DNA from: JBDRGC01 sp043818215
GTDB taxonomy: Bacteria > Chloroflexota > Anaerolineae > Anaerolineales > UBA11858
Direction of reading: 5' to 3'
DNA length: 41,926 nucleotides
Assembly: GCA_043818215.1 (NCBI GenBank)
Contig: JBDRGC010000024.1
Span: 1-41,926, forward strand
Each line of letters begins with the position of its first letter. Within the stretch, counting starts at the first letter, position 1. Position numbers and translations under genes: made by a program. Of this stretch, positions 8,184 to 15,488 are shown in pieces. The notes beneath the pieces are model-generated. The model was not told where the DNA came from. It saw only the letters and a program-made list of their open reading frames with translations, and did no database searches.

Positions 8184-9044
8184 TTGTGCCACCCTATTTG
8201 TACGAATTAGCCGCGTACCCCGGATTTCGCCTCCGAGCGCCGCGGCCACGTTTCCGGGTTGATTCCCCGAAAAGATCAGTACATCCAACCCCGGGAGTAC
8301 CGCCGTCAAATCCAGCATCTGGCGGACTTTGCTGGCCATCCCCCCGGTGACGTCGGTGGCCGCCGAACCTCCCAGCCCCGCCGCAGCCGTGTCCCAATCC
8401 CCCGGTGTGATTTCGGGAATCAGCCACTCGCATTGGGGGTAGTCAGCCCACACGCCCTCTTCTAATCCTGCCAATAAAATGCGTGCTGGATGTAACTCCC
8501 GTGCCAGGTGGACGAAGACATCCTCAGTGGAGAGAATAGTCCCGCCGCGCACCGTGTCGAAAACCACATCCCCGAAGACCACCGGCAGCAGACCTGCCTC
8601 CAACGCGGCGCGCAGCGGACTCAAATTCCAGATTGACACCTGTCCATCTTGGGAGATAGCCGCCCCGGAGGGGGGAAACGCCACCGCCGGAATCCCCGCA
8701 GCGTGCAGGGCCACCATCACTATACGGTTCAATGCTGCGGCCTCCTGCCACACCTCCGCGAACCCCCGCCACCCCTCGGGCGAATCCACCCCCTGGCGCG
8801 TGCCATATTTCTTCGCCGTCACATGCCCAAATGACCCCGAACCGTGCCCCAGCACCAATCGCCATTCGCCACACCTGCACTTGCATCGGAGCGCAGCGCA
8901 GGTGCAAGTGTTCGCTATTCGCCATTTTTCAACTTCCTCCGCCAGTCGCGCAATCACATCAAAGCGTGCTGTCCGCGGCGTGTTTTTATCGGTGATCAGC
9001 GAGCCGCCGAATTTTAGAAATAGCAAATTGGAAAAGCGGGTCAT
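8133..9044 (-). CDS. isopentenyl phosphate kinase
   Basis: Amino-acid-kinase-fold enzyme that phosphorylates isopentenyl phosphate to IPP, the last step of the alternative mevalonate route. It is known in archaea and some Chloroflexota. The first strand carries LLFLKFGGSLITDK. The diagnostic GHGSGSFGH loop with its histidine lies at residues 66-74. FSGNQPGNVAAAL is near the C-terminus. It is 303 residues, longer than the usual ~250-260, for two visible reasons. A 52-bp palindromic insertion plus 8-bp duplication adds 20 codons at about residues 42-61 (Cys-rich). At the C-terminus it reads into the start of a disrupted HTH gene. It overlaps the upstream DUF6398 gene by 4 bases (ATGA). Confidence 0.9.
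   Translation of the reverse strand: MTRFSNLLFLKFGGSLITDKNTPRTARFDVIARLAEEVEKWRIANTCTCAALRCKCRCGEWRLVLGHGSGSFGHVTAKKYGTRQGVDSPEGWRGFAEVWQEAAALNRIVMVALHAAGIPAVAFPPSGAAISQDGQVSIWNLSPLRAALEAGLLPVVFGDVVFDTVRGGTILSTEDVFVHLARELHPARILLAGLEEGVWADYPQCEWLIPEITPGDWDTAAAGLGGSAATDVTGGMASKVRQMLDLTAVLPGLDVLIFSGNQPGNVAAALGGEIRGTRLIRTNRVAQMQKNDLHKPEYTKKQG
8867..8918. mobile_element. 52-bp palindromic insertion inside isopentenyl phosphate kinase
   Basis: The perfect 8-bp direct repeat TCGCCATT occurs at 8859-8866 and 8919-8926, exactly 60 bases apart. Between them is a near-palindrome: CACCTGCACTTGC against the complement of GCAGGTGCAAGTG (11 of 13 match). Insertion plus duplication is 60 nt, a multiple of three, so the kinase frame is intact. 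Related CACCTGCAC/GTGCAAGTG hairpins occur near 29569-29605 and 35877-35909. Confidence 0.85.
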
Positions 9045-9553
9045 CTATCCACTGGTATGTATGGTATCAATCCTTTTTCGACCGCTATTTCCTGTATCTC
9101 CCGCGGTAGGCTGCGGGCATCCACAATCAACCCGTTGACCATGATCATCCAGGCAATTGGGCTGTCGGCCAGTCTGCTGGGCAGTGTCCAGCTATGGTCG
9201 AAAATATGGATGTCGAGCAGATCGTGAATTTGCTTGGATTTGCTGCCGCCGGTGCTTTTGGCGACGCCGAATATTTCGCAGAGTTCATCGGCCCGGATAT
9301 GGGGTGTTTGGGATTTATCGAACAGAAAATTGACTCGACCCACCGCATAGACCACGCCGCAGGCCCAGGTCTTGGCCCGCCCGCTATCCAGAGGCGAGGG
9401 ACGTTTGCGGGCCAAGGCGGCAGTCATGCGGCGTGACATGTCGGTGTATTCGGCGTTCAGGTATTCGCCACAGAACGCGTCGGTCAGGGTGGTGATTTCG
9501 TCGAATTTGGGCTGCATCTTTTTTGAGACTTTGTAGTTTTTTTGGAGGGCCAT
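9041..9553 (-). CDS. DUF6398-type protein
   Basis: A 170-residue soluble protein of unknown function. The segment SRRMTAALARKRPSPLDSGRAKTW, then VVYAVGRVNFLFD, then TPHIRADELCEIFGV is what I recognise as the DUF6398 signature. A CTGGAG-type ribosome site lies 7 bases before the ATG. It overlaps the isopentenyl phosphate kinase start by 4 bases, so translation is probably coupled. No catalytic motif is evident. Confidence 0.75.
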   Translation of the reverse strand: MALQKNYKVSKKMQPKFDEITTLTDAFCGEYLNAEYTDMSRRMTAALARKRPSPLDSGRAKTWACGVVYAVGRVNFLFDKSQTPHIRADELCEIFGVAKSTGGSKSKQIHDLLDIHIFDHSWTLPSRLADSPIAWMIMVNGLIVDARSLPREIQEIAVEKGLIPYIPVDR

Positions 9554-9573
9554 TTTGTTCTCCAGTAGCGCAA

Positions 9574-9897
9574 TTATAAAAGCTCGTCAAGCCCCAGAGC
9601 AAAGCTGATGGCTGCATTGACTTCTTCCATGCGCGTTGATGAAAGCTGGGCAATGAGTTTCCCGACCTTTGTCTGTGGTACCGTTTGGATATTACCAAGG
9701 TTGGCTGCGCAGGCGGTATACATGCCTTCATCGGTGGTTAATAACACTTCGGATGGGATGTTCCGCACTTTAGTTGTAATTGGGGCAATGGTGACCGTAT
9801 TGAGATAGCGAATTGTCACACTGCGAGTCAAGATGAGTACAGGCCTGCGTTTGTCGGGGGCTTTGAATGTATACCAGCGAACTTCGCCGCGTTTCAT
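9574..9897 (-). CDS. MazF-family mRNA interferase toxin
   Basis: Product of 107 residues, the normal MazF size. It begins MKRGEVRWYTF. The conserved basic strand is DKRRPVLILTR (catalytic Arg expected here), and the following strand IAPITTKVRNIPSEV holds the conserved Thr/Ser region. It follows and overlaps the ribbon-helix-helix antitoxin gene by 4 bases (ATGA), the usual antitoxin-first TA arrangement. Cleavage sequence unknown. Confidence 0.88.
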   Translation of the reverse strand: MKRGEVRWYTFKAPDKRRPVLILTRSVTIRYLNTVTIAPITTKVRNIPSEVLLTTDEGMYTACAANLGNIQTVPQTKVGKLIAQLSSTRMEEVNAAISFALGLDELL

Positions 9898-10127
9898 GCT
9901 TCGCCCCAGTCTTGCTCATCTTGCCAGATATCGAATTCGCCGAGTTCGGCGGGGTATTTCGCGTATCCCTCGGCGTGGCGTCGTTCTAGTACTCGGATTT
10001 TATATTTCCGCAGCGCCAATTGCAGCGATTCCCGAATGAAAGCAGACCGGGTGGTGTTGAGGGACTGGATGACCTGGTTTACCTCGTTAAGCAGGGGTTC
10101 GTCGATTGTCATTTGGATGGTTTTCAT
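9894..10127 (-). CDS. ribbon-helix-helix antitoxin (MazE-like partner)
   Basis: Product of 77 residues. The N-terminal strand KTIQMTIDEPLLNEVNQ and the helix TTRSAFIRESLQLALRKY form a typical MetJ/Arc-type RHH DNA-binding domain. The acidic, Trp-rich tail (GEFDIWQDEQDWGEA) is suited to toxin neutralisation. It overlaps the MazF-like toxin gene by 4 bases and probably autorepresses the pair. Confidence 0.87.
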   Translation of the reverse strand: MKTIQMTIDEPLLNEVNQVIQSLNTTRSAFIRESLQLALRKYKIRVLERRHAEGYAKYPAELGEFDIWQDEQDWGEA

Positions 10128-10230
10128 CGCTCACTCCTCTATTATGTTGGTGATTATACACATTCTAATCCATACAAATATAATGGTCAAGTAGCAAAGT
10201 AGAAAGGGGGACTCTGAAGTCCAACCTGCT

Positions 10231-11178
10231 TCAGGATGCACTGCACTTTGTTAATATCACCCCTGTTGCCCCCGCCTCCCGCAATGCCTGAGCAATTTCA
10301 ACCGCTCGTCCCGCCGCCGCCAGCGCAATCATATTTCCGCCCCGCCCGCCGCCGGAGAGCTTAGCCCCCAGCGCACCGGCCTCCCGTGCCGCGGTCACCA
10401 GCCGGTCAAGTTCGGGCGATGAGACCCCCATCTTTTGCAGCATTTCGTGATTTTCATCCATCAAAGGGCCTAGACGATCGGGATGTCCGCTTTCGATGGC
10501 CTGACGGGCGGTTTTGGCAATGCTACCCGCGGCGGCAAAGAATCGCTCGTAACGCGCCGGGGAGTCCTGCCAGGCTTGACGCACATCGCCAACGGCTGCT
10601 GCGGTGGGGCTTGAAATCCCTGTGTTGCCGATGACGATGGTGAAGGGCTGGGCGATGGCGAAGGTTTCAGCGGGCTGCCCCTTCACGAAATAGACGGACC
10701 GGGCGTAAGTCACCACTGTATTGTCGATGCCCGAGGGCGTGCCGTGGTGGATTTTTTCGACTTCGTAGGCCAGGGCAGAGACTTGCTCGTCAGGCAGATG
10801 CTGGCCCAGGAATCCCGCCAGGGCGCGGATGATAGCTACGGATACCGCCGTCCCGGATCCGAGTCCCGCGGCCATGGGGATGGTGGAGGTCACTTTCAGG
10901 GTGCAGGCGGGAAAACGGTGAACCCCCAAGATGGCTGCCACGCCTCGGACGGCTTCACCAATCGGCTCTCCAGGGGGAAGGTTCCTCAGGGGGGAGTCCA
11001 CTCCCACATCGGGCGCCAGAATCTGCATATCATCCGCAGTCCTCCTGATGTCCGGCGTCACCGTAGCTGTGGCGCGCACCTGAGTCACGGGCACGGCAAT
11101 GGCGGGTTGTCCGAAGACCACGGCATGTTCACCGAAAAGGATGATTTTTCCGGGGGCGGATGCGGTGAAGGCAGGCAT
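10231..11178 (-). CDS. mvk: mevalonate kinase
   Basis: GHMP kinase that makes phosphomevalonate from mevalonate and ATP. It has 315 residues, the usual size for short prokaryotic enzymes. APGKIILFGEHAVVFGQPAIAVPV is the N-terminal family motif. PMAAGLGSGTA near residue 100 is the ATP-binding glycine loop, and KLSGGGRGGNMIAL is the C-terminal motif 3. With isopentenyl phosphate kinase 1.2 kb downstream on the same strand, it points to a modified mevalonate pathway via isopentenyl phosphate. The phosphomevalonate decarboxylase expected between them is not in this window. Confidence 0.93.
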   Translation of the reverse strand: MPAFTASAPGKIILFGEHAVVFGQPAIAVPVTQVRATATVTPDIRRTADDMQILAPDVGVDSPLRNLPPGEPIGEAVRGVAAILGVHRFPACTLKVTSTIPMAAGLGSGTAVSVAIIRALAGFLGQHLPDEQVSALAYEVEKIHHGTPSGIDNTVVTYARSVYFVKGQPAETFAIAQPFTIVIGNTGISSPTAAAVGDVRQAWQDSPARYERFFAAAGSIAKTARQAIESGHPDRLGPLMDENHEMLQKMGVSSPELDRLVTAAREAGALGAKLSGGGRGGNMIALAAAGRAVEIAQALREAGATGVILTKCSAS

Positions 11179-11181
11179 GCG

Positions 11182-11290
11182 GGTTAGGGGGTTAGGATGT
11201 TAGGGGTTAGGAGTTAGGGAGTTAGGAAGTTAGGTGTCTGGTTCCGCAAGTCACCAATTTACCAATTTACCAATTTACCAAGCTACCAAT
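11182..11290. repeat. tandem 8-bp-unit arrays (GTTAGGAG and CAATTTAC types)
   Basis: Two adjacent arrays fill the mevalonate kinase-UbiA spacer. The first is about seven degenerate units of GTTAGGRG (11182-11232), and the second about five units of ACCAATTT (11251-11288). No gene or promoter is evident within them. Confidence 0.85.
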
Positions 11291-11294
11291 TTAC

Positions 11295-12164
11295 CTAAAA
11301 GATGTAGAAAATCAGCAGCACGGCCAGACCATAGAGTGCGATGGCGACTTGCAGGGGGCGGTCGGAGAGGACGATTTCTTCGGGGGCGCCGCCTGTATCT
11401 TTGACCTGGATCAGGTATTGGTAACGGAAGATGCTGTAAATCATGAAAGGGATGGTGAACATCATGGCGTGGTTGTCGGGCAGGTTGGGGGCCGAGAAGG
11501 TATACAGACTGTAGGTGATGATGGTGATGCCCGACGCCATGTTGATGAGATTGTCGAGGAAATTCAGGGTGTAACCTTCGAGTACGCGGCGGTGAGCGTT
11601 GGCACCCTCGGCGAGGCAGGAGAGTTCGGCGCGGCGTTTGCCGATGCCGATGAGCAATGCTAAAAAAATGGTGAAAATGTACAACCAGGGAGAGAATCGC
11701 TCGACTTCGATAATGACCACCCCCGCGGCGACGCGCATGACGTAGAAAGATGCCAGGATGATGACGTCGAGCAGGACGATATGCTTGAGCCATTTCGAGT
11801 AACCCAGGTTGAGCAGCAGGTAAATGAGGGCGATGAATGCAAAGGTCGGCGAGAGCAAATATGCCGCCGGCAGCATGACAAGCAAGATAAGGACTGCTGA
11901 TGCCCATGCGATGGGAATGGGAAGTTTTCCGGCCGCGATGGGGCGGTTGCGTTTGGTGGGATGTTGGCGGTCGGCTTCGACATCGGCGATATCGTTGATG
12001 ATGTAGACCGCGCTGGCGAGCAAGCTGAAGACGATGGTCCCAGCAACAATGTGAAAAAGTGCGGGGATATTGGTCAGCTTGCGGTCGAAGATCAGACCAA
12101 CGAAAAGGAAGACATTTTTAGCCCATTGTCTGGTGCGCATGGTTTTGAGAATGGCTCTGAACAT
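11295..12164 (-). CDS. UbiA-family prenyltransferase (decaprenyl-phosphate phosphoribosyltransferase-like)
   Basis: Integral membrane enzyme of 289 residues with about nine helices. The first Asp-rich motif, NDIADVEADRQHPTKRNRPIAAG (residues ~57-80), matches UbiA and in particular the decaprenyl-phosphate phosphoribose synthase group. The second is around YSKWLKHIVLLDVIILASFYVMR. That group transfers phosphoribose to a polyprenyl phosphate for arabinose-type cell-envelope sugars; other UbiA substrates remain possible. It lies upstream of mevalonate kinase on the same strand, consistent with prenyl metabolism. Confidence 0.87.
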   Translation of the reverse strand: MFRAILKTMRTRQWAKNVFLFVGLIFDRKLTNIPALFHIVAGTIVFSLLASAVYIINDIADVEADRQHPTKRNRPIAAGKLPIPIAWASAVLILLVMLPAAYLLSPTFAFIALIYLLLNLGYSKWLKHIVLLDVIILASFYVMRVAAGVVIIEVERFSPWLYIFTIFLALLIGIGKRRAELSCLAEGANAHRRVLEGYTLNFLDNLINMASGITIITYSLYTFSAPNLPDNHAMMFTIPFMIYSIFRYQYLIQVKDTGGAPEEIVLSDRPLQVAIALYGLAVLLIFYIF

Positions 12165-12204
12165 GCGGGAATGATAGTAGGGATTGGGGGATTAGTCAAT
12201 TGAG

Positions 12205-12310
12205 AAACCAGGGGTTAGGGATCAGGGACTAGGGATTAGGAATCAGGAGAATTGCTTCCCTCGTCTCCTAGACACTATGCCCCTAGTCCCTAGTTCCTAG
12301 CCCCTAATCC
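12205..12310. repeat. inverted pair of 8-bp-unit arrays
   Basis: The UbiA-TlyA spacer holds degenerate GGGAYTAG/GGGATCAG units (12207-12248), then the reverse-complement array with CTAGTCCC and CTAATCCC units (12268-12310). Together they can fold into a long imperfect hairpin. It ends right at the tlyA promoter. Confidence 0.82.
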
Positions 12311-12321
12311 CTGATCACCGA

Positions 12322-12337
12322 TGTTACAATACCCCCA
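12322..12337 (+). promoter_or_regulatory. leaderless promoter of tlyA
   Basis: An extended -10 element (TG-T-TACAAT) ends 6 bases before the ATG, with no ribosome site between. Transcription would begin at or next to the start codon. The same TACAAT-N6-ATG layout precedes the PBP gene at 22213. Confidence 0.62.
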
Positions 12338-13164
12338 TGCCCAAGAAAATTCGCATCGATCTCTTGCTCATCGAACGCGGCCTTGCCGAGAGCCGCTCGC
12401 AGGCCCAGCGGCTGGTGATGGCCGGTCAGGTGCGCGCCAACGGACAGGTGGTACCCAAGCCCGCCAGCAAAGTGGACGCCGGCGCGGAACTGACCATTGA
12501 CCACGGACCGCGGTTTGTCTCGCGCGGCGGCGAAAAATTACAGGCGGCTTTCGATGCCTTTGAGTTGGACCTGCGCGACCGGGCCTGCGCGGATGTGGGA
12601 GCCTCCACGGGAGGGTTCACCGATTGCCTGCTCCAGCACGGCGCGGCCAAAGTCTACGCCATCGATGTTGGCAAAGGTATTCTGCATTGGAAGATGCGCA
12701 AGCATCCGCGGGTGGTAGTGATGGAGCGCACCAACGCCCGTTTCGTTGATTCGCTGCCGGAGCCGGTGAGCTTTGTGAGCATCGACGCCTCGTTCATTTC
12801 GTTGAAAATTTTGCTTCCGGTGATCAAGGGTTGGTTTACGCCTCTAACCTCTAACCCCCTAACTAACGAGTTAGAAGTTAGGCGGTTAGGAGAAATCGTG
12901 GCGTTGATCAAACCCCAATTCGAGGCCGGGCGGCGGGAGGTGGCTCGCGGCAAGGGGGTGGTGCGGGATCCCGAGATTCACTGGCGGGTGCTGCTGGATG
13001 TACTGACCTTCGCAGAGGCGGAGGGGTTCCAAATTCGGGGCTTGATTCGCTCCCCTCTTTTGGGGCCGAAAGGCAACACTGAATTCCTGGCGTGGCTGGT
13101 GTGGCCGGCCAGGGACGCTGATTATGTTGCATTAGAGATGCTCTTGCGTGCCGTGCAATTATGA
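12337..13164 (+). CDS. tlyA: TlyA-family rRNA 2'-O-methyltransferase / hemolysin A-like
   Basis: SAM-dependent methyltransferase. In mycobacteria TlyA 2'-O-methylates 16S and 23S rRNA. It has 275 residues. The N-terminal S4 RNA-binding domain is residues ~5-60 (RIDLLLIERGLAESRSQAQRL). PRFVSRGGEKLQ leads into an FtsJ-like Rossmann fold with the SAM loop DVGASTGGFTDCLL and KPQFEAGR near the catalytic Lys region. The insertion LTSNPLTNELEVRRL at residues 170-184 sits between GWFTP and GEIVALIKPQFE, where homologues have only one or two residues. It is encoded by a 45-bp palindromic repeat. Leaderless start likely. Confidence 0.92.
   Translation: MPKKIRIDLLLIERGLAESRSQAQRLVMAGQVRANGQVVPKPASKVDAGAELTIDHGPRFVSRGGEKLQAAFDAFELDLRDRACADVGASTGGFTDCLLQHGAAKVYAIDVGKGILHWKMRKHPRVVVMERTNARFVDSLPEPVSFVSIDASFISLKILLPVIKGWFTPLTSNPLTNELEVRRLGEIVALIKPQFEAGRREVARGKGVVRDPEIHWRVLLDVLTFAEAEGFQIRGLIRSPLLGPKGNTEFLAWLVWPARDADYVALEMLLRAVQL
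12844..12888. mobile_element. 45-bp in-frame palindromic insertion in tlyA
   Basis: CTAAC-ct-CTAAC-ccc-CTAACT, a 4-base loop, then AGTTAG-aa-GTTAG-gcg-GTTAG forms a hairpin of exactly 15 codons inside tlyA. The units resemble the GTTAGG array at 11182-11232. Removing it joins CCT to GGA and restores a normal-looking TlyA sequence. No clear target duplication. Confidence 0.8.
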
Positions 13165-13289
13165 AATAAGATGTACATCAAGAAGAGAATTCTGCATAAA
13201 AACACTACAACGAATAGGGAAAGGAACGAATTTGCATCTTTGGAAAGAGGCATAGCCTTTGGTGCATAAATGCTTTTTTGCCCCCAAAA

Positions 13290-13445
13290 GTACGTTATTT
13301 GAATTATGCAGGGTGAAATGAAGTGGTAAATGGTGAATGGTAAATTGTAAATGAGGTGGATACATCGCCGCAATCATTTACCATTTATAATTCACCATTT
13401 ACCATTTATAATTTGGTTTTGTTTGTATGTAATTCAAATGACGCA
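13290..13445. repeat. palindromic repeat with AATTCAAAT ends
   Basis: Outer inverted arms at ~13291-13310 and 13426-13444 share a TAATTCAAAT core. They enclose AT-rich arrays of AAATGGTGAATGGT type (13323-13351) and their complement (13375-13411), which pair as a long stem. The spacer 13165-13513 holds nothing else convincing. Confidence 0.75.
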
Positions 13446-13513
13446 CAATTTTCCCTTTTGGTGGGCGGAAAACTTTTATGCGGAATTCTCCAATTAGAGC
13501 GTTTCGGAGGTGT

Positions 13514-13768
13514 ATGGTGTCAACAAAAACCAAATTGACGATTCATGTAGAAAAACAGTGGGTTGATAAGTCCAGGGATTACGCCGCACGTCGCGGCATA
13601 ACAATAACGCAGTTGATTTCAACTTATTTGCGCCATTTATCGACGCAGGATGAAATGCTTACAGATACGCCCATCTTTCAGCGGTTGAGTGGCGTGCTGC
13701 CCACGGATGTGATAGTGGACGAATATTATGAACACTTGGAACGAAAGCACAAAGAGCGAACCAACTAA
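13514..13768 (+). CDS. DUF6364-type antitoxin, apparently orphan
   Basis: 84-residue protein from the ATG at 13514; a GGAGG site lies 3-4 bases upstream. TKLTIHVEKQWVDKSRDYAARRGITITQLISTYL is a ribbon-helix-helix-like DNA-binding segment. PIFQRLSGVLP followed by DEYYEHLERKHK is the typical DUF6364 tail. These are normally followed immediately by a PIN-domain toxin. Here the stop codon begins a (TAAG)4 microsatellite and then repeat DNA, with no PIN gene, so the toxin has been lost or displaced. Confidence 0.75.
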   Translation: MVSTKTKLTIHVEKQWVDKSRDYAARRGITITQLISTYLRHLSTQDEMLTDTPIFQRLSGVLPTDVIVDEYYEHLERKHKERTN

Positions 13769-13790
13769 GTAAGTAAGTAAGTACGTAATG

Positions 13791-14030
13791 GTGATTAAAT
13801 AACTTGCCCATTTCGTTTTCGAGAAATTTGGTGATGACCTAAATTTACAGAGGACTCTACTACAGCACAGTAGAAGTCCTTTGGCAGTCAATGGCATTAA
13901 GTTAGGCCATCGGCGGATCACGGATCCGCCTGGAGCGTGCTAAAAAAGGTTCTGCTCCTGTCGGATCCGTGATCCGACAGCCACCAGCCCTTAAAACTAG
14001 TGACGATAAAATGAGCAAGTAATTTAATTT
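13791..14030. repeat. nested palindromic elements (outer arms, inner family C copy 1)
   Basis: Outer inverted arms ATTAAATAACTTGCCCATT (13794-13812) and its imperfect complement ending near 14028 enclose a second element at ~13889-14004. The inner element has arms with GGCATTAAGTTAGG plus two small hairpins, GGCGGATC/GATCCGCC and TGTCGGATC/GATCCGACA. The inner one is related to 36024-36142. The outer left arm also recurs at 34048-34064. No gene is seen in 13769-14047. Confidence 0.8.
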
Positions 14031-14047
14031 TCAATCCTAACAAACCA

Positions 14048-15307
14048 ATGAACCCAAAAACAATCAAAAAAGACCGCATGTTTTACCGCTTCTCGCTGTA
14101 CGGATTCTTGAAGAATCTCAGGTTCTTCGATCCATTCATCATTCTAATTTTCCGCGAGGCTGGGCTGACATTTTTGCAGATTGGCTTTCTCTATTCGATT
14201 CGTGATCTGGCGACCAATATCCTCGAAATCCCTACCGGAGTGTACGCCGATGCCTTTGGACGCCGGAAGTCGATGGTGATGTCTTTTCTGGCGTATATCG
14301 GCTCCTTTGTCGTTTTCTATTTTTTTGCAGATTTCTACGTATATGCCCTGGCAATGATTCTCTTTGCCTTTGGAGAGGCCTTCCGTTCGGGGACTCACAA
14401 AGCGATGATTTTGGAGTATCTGAAACTCAACGATATGCAAGACGTGAAAGTCGAATACTACGGGCATACCCGCGCGGCTTCACAACTTGGCTCGGCGATC
14501 AACTCGTTGATTGCGGCCGCGTTAGTATTTTTTGCGGGCGGGTACCGGTATATGTTCATTGCCTCCACAATTCCTTATGTGCTGGACCTGTTCAACCTGG
14601 CAACCTATCCCAAAGAACTGGATGGCGAACTACTGCGCTTCAAGAAGGGCGCAGTAATGGCTCAAACCAGAACGACCCTGAAAGTGTTTTTCGGCATTTT
14701 CACCGACCGTCACACCATGCGGGCCATTCTCAACAGCGCCAGCTTCACCGCGGTGTTCACGATCACCAAAGATTATTTGCAGCCGGTGCTGGAGACTTTC
14801 GCCCTCGCATTGCCCCTGTTGGTTGTTATGGATGAAACCGTACGCAGTAGCGCGATCATCGGAGTAGTTTATTTCTTGATATATTTACTGACCAGCTACG
14901 CCGCCCGCAACGCCGCCCGTTTTAGCAATCGCTTTGCCAGCCTGACCCGCGCCATCAACTTGACCTTCCTCCTCGGGGCGGCATTCTTGTTCATTGCTGG
15001 CCTGTCAACCCAGAAAAACATGGCCGTGCTTTCGATTCTGGTCTTCCTGGGATTTTATGTCTTGCAGAATTTGCGCCGGCCCATGAATGTGGCCTTCATC
15101 AGCGACCAGATTTCGAATAAAGTCATGGCCTCAGGCCTCTCGGTGGAATCGCAGTTCGCCACCATCCTGGTCGCCATATTCGCCCCGCTCATGGGCGCGC
15201 TCGCTGACCACTACGGCATTGGCACGGCCCTGGCAGCTTTCGGCGTGGGAGCGTTGCTACTCTCCCTCTTCGTGCGCGTCGATGCCCGTCCCTCGCTGAC
15301 TCGCTGA
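14048..15307 (+). CDS. MFS transporter
   Basis: Twelve-helix inner-membrane transporter of 419 residues. The loop 2-3 signature region reads GVYADAFGRRKSMVMSF, the standard MFS GxxxDxxGRR motif. A partial repeat lies in the second half (MGALADHYGIGTALAAFG). Substrate unknown; the architecture suits a drug or small-molecule efflux pump. No good ribosome site precedes the ATG; a nearby AT-rich segment might allow a leaderless start. The C-terminal SLTR is encoded by the first units of an octamer array, so the natural end may have been altered. Confidence 0.85.
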   Translation: MNPKTIKKDRMFYRFSLYGFLKNLRFFDPFIILIFREAGLTFLQIGFLYSIRDLATNILEIPTGVYADAFGRRKSMVMSFLAYIGSFVVFYFFADFYVYALAMILFAFGEAFRSGTHKAMILEYLKLNDMQDVKVEYYGHTRAASQLGSAINSLIAAALVFFAGGYRYMFIASTIPYVLDLFNLATYPKELDGELLRFKKGAVMAQTRTTLKVFFGIFTDRHTMRAILNSASFTAVFTITKDYLQPVLETFALALPLLVVMDETVRSSAIIGVVYFLIYLLTSYAARNAARFSNRFASLTRAINLTFLLGAAFLFIAGLSTQKNMAVLSILVFLGFYVLQNLRRPMNVAFISDQISNKVMASGLSVESQFATILVAIFAPLMGALADHYGIGTALAAFGVGALLLSLFVRVDARPSLTR

Positions 15308-15486
15308 CCGCCAACCACCGACAGACAACCACCGACCGCTGACCGCTGACCGCTGACTCGCTGACCCGCTGACTCGCTGACCCGCTGACCCGCCAACCGC
15401 CAACTCGCCAACTCGCCAACTCGCCAACTCGCCGACCCGCCCCCTCGCTGATTCGCTGACTCGCTGACTCGCTGATTCGCTGACTC
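15296..15486. repeat. tandem 8-bp array (GCTGACTC type)
   Basis: About 23 degenerate units of GCTGACTC, GCTGACCC, GCCAACTC and GCTGATTC run from the last codons of the MFS gene to 3 bases before rimO. This is the reverse complement of the GAGTCAGC array at 21896-22073. Confidence 0.92.
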
Positions 15487-15488
15487 CC

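Noticed and set aside
8479..9138. 219-codon plus-strand open frame
   Set aside because: Antisense to isopentenyl phosphate kinase; no motifs.
15296..15486. CRISPR array
   Set aside because: Units are 8 bp and directly adjacent; there are no spacers and no cas genes. The same holds for the other tandem arrays.
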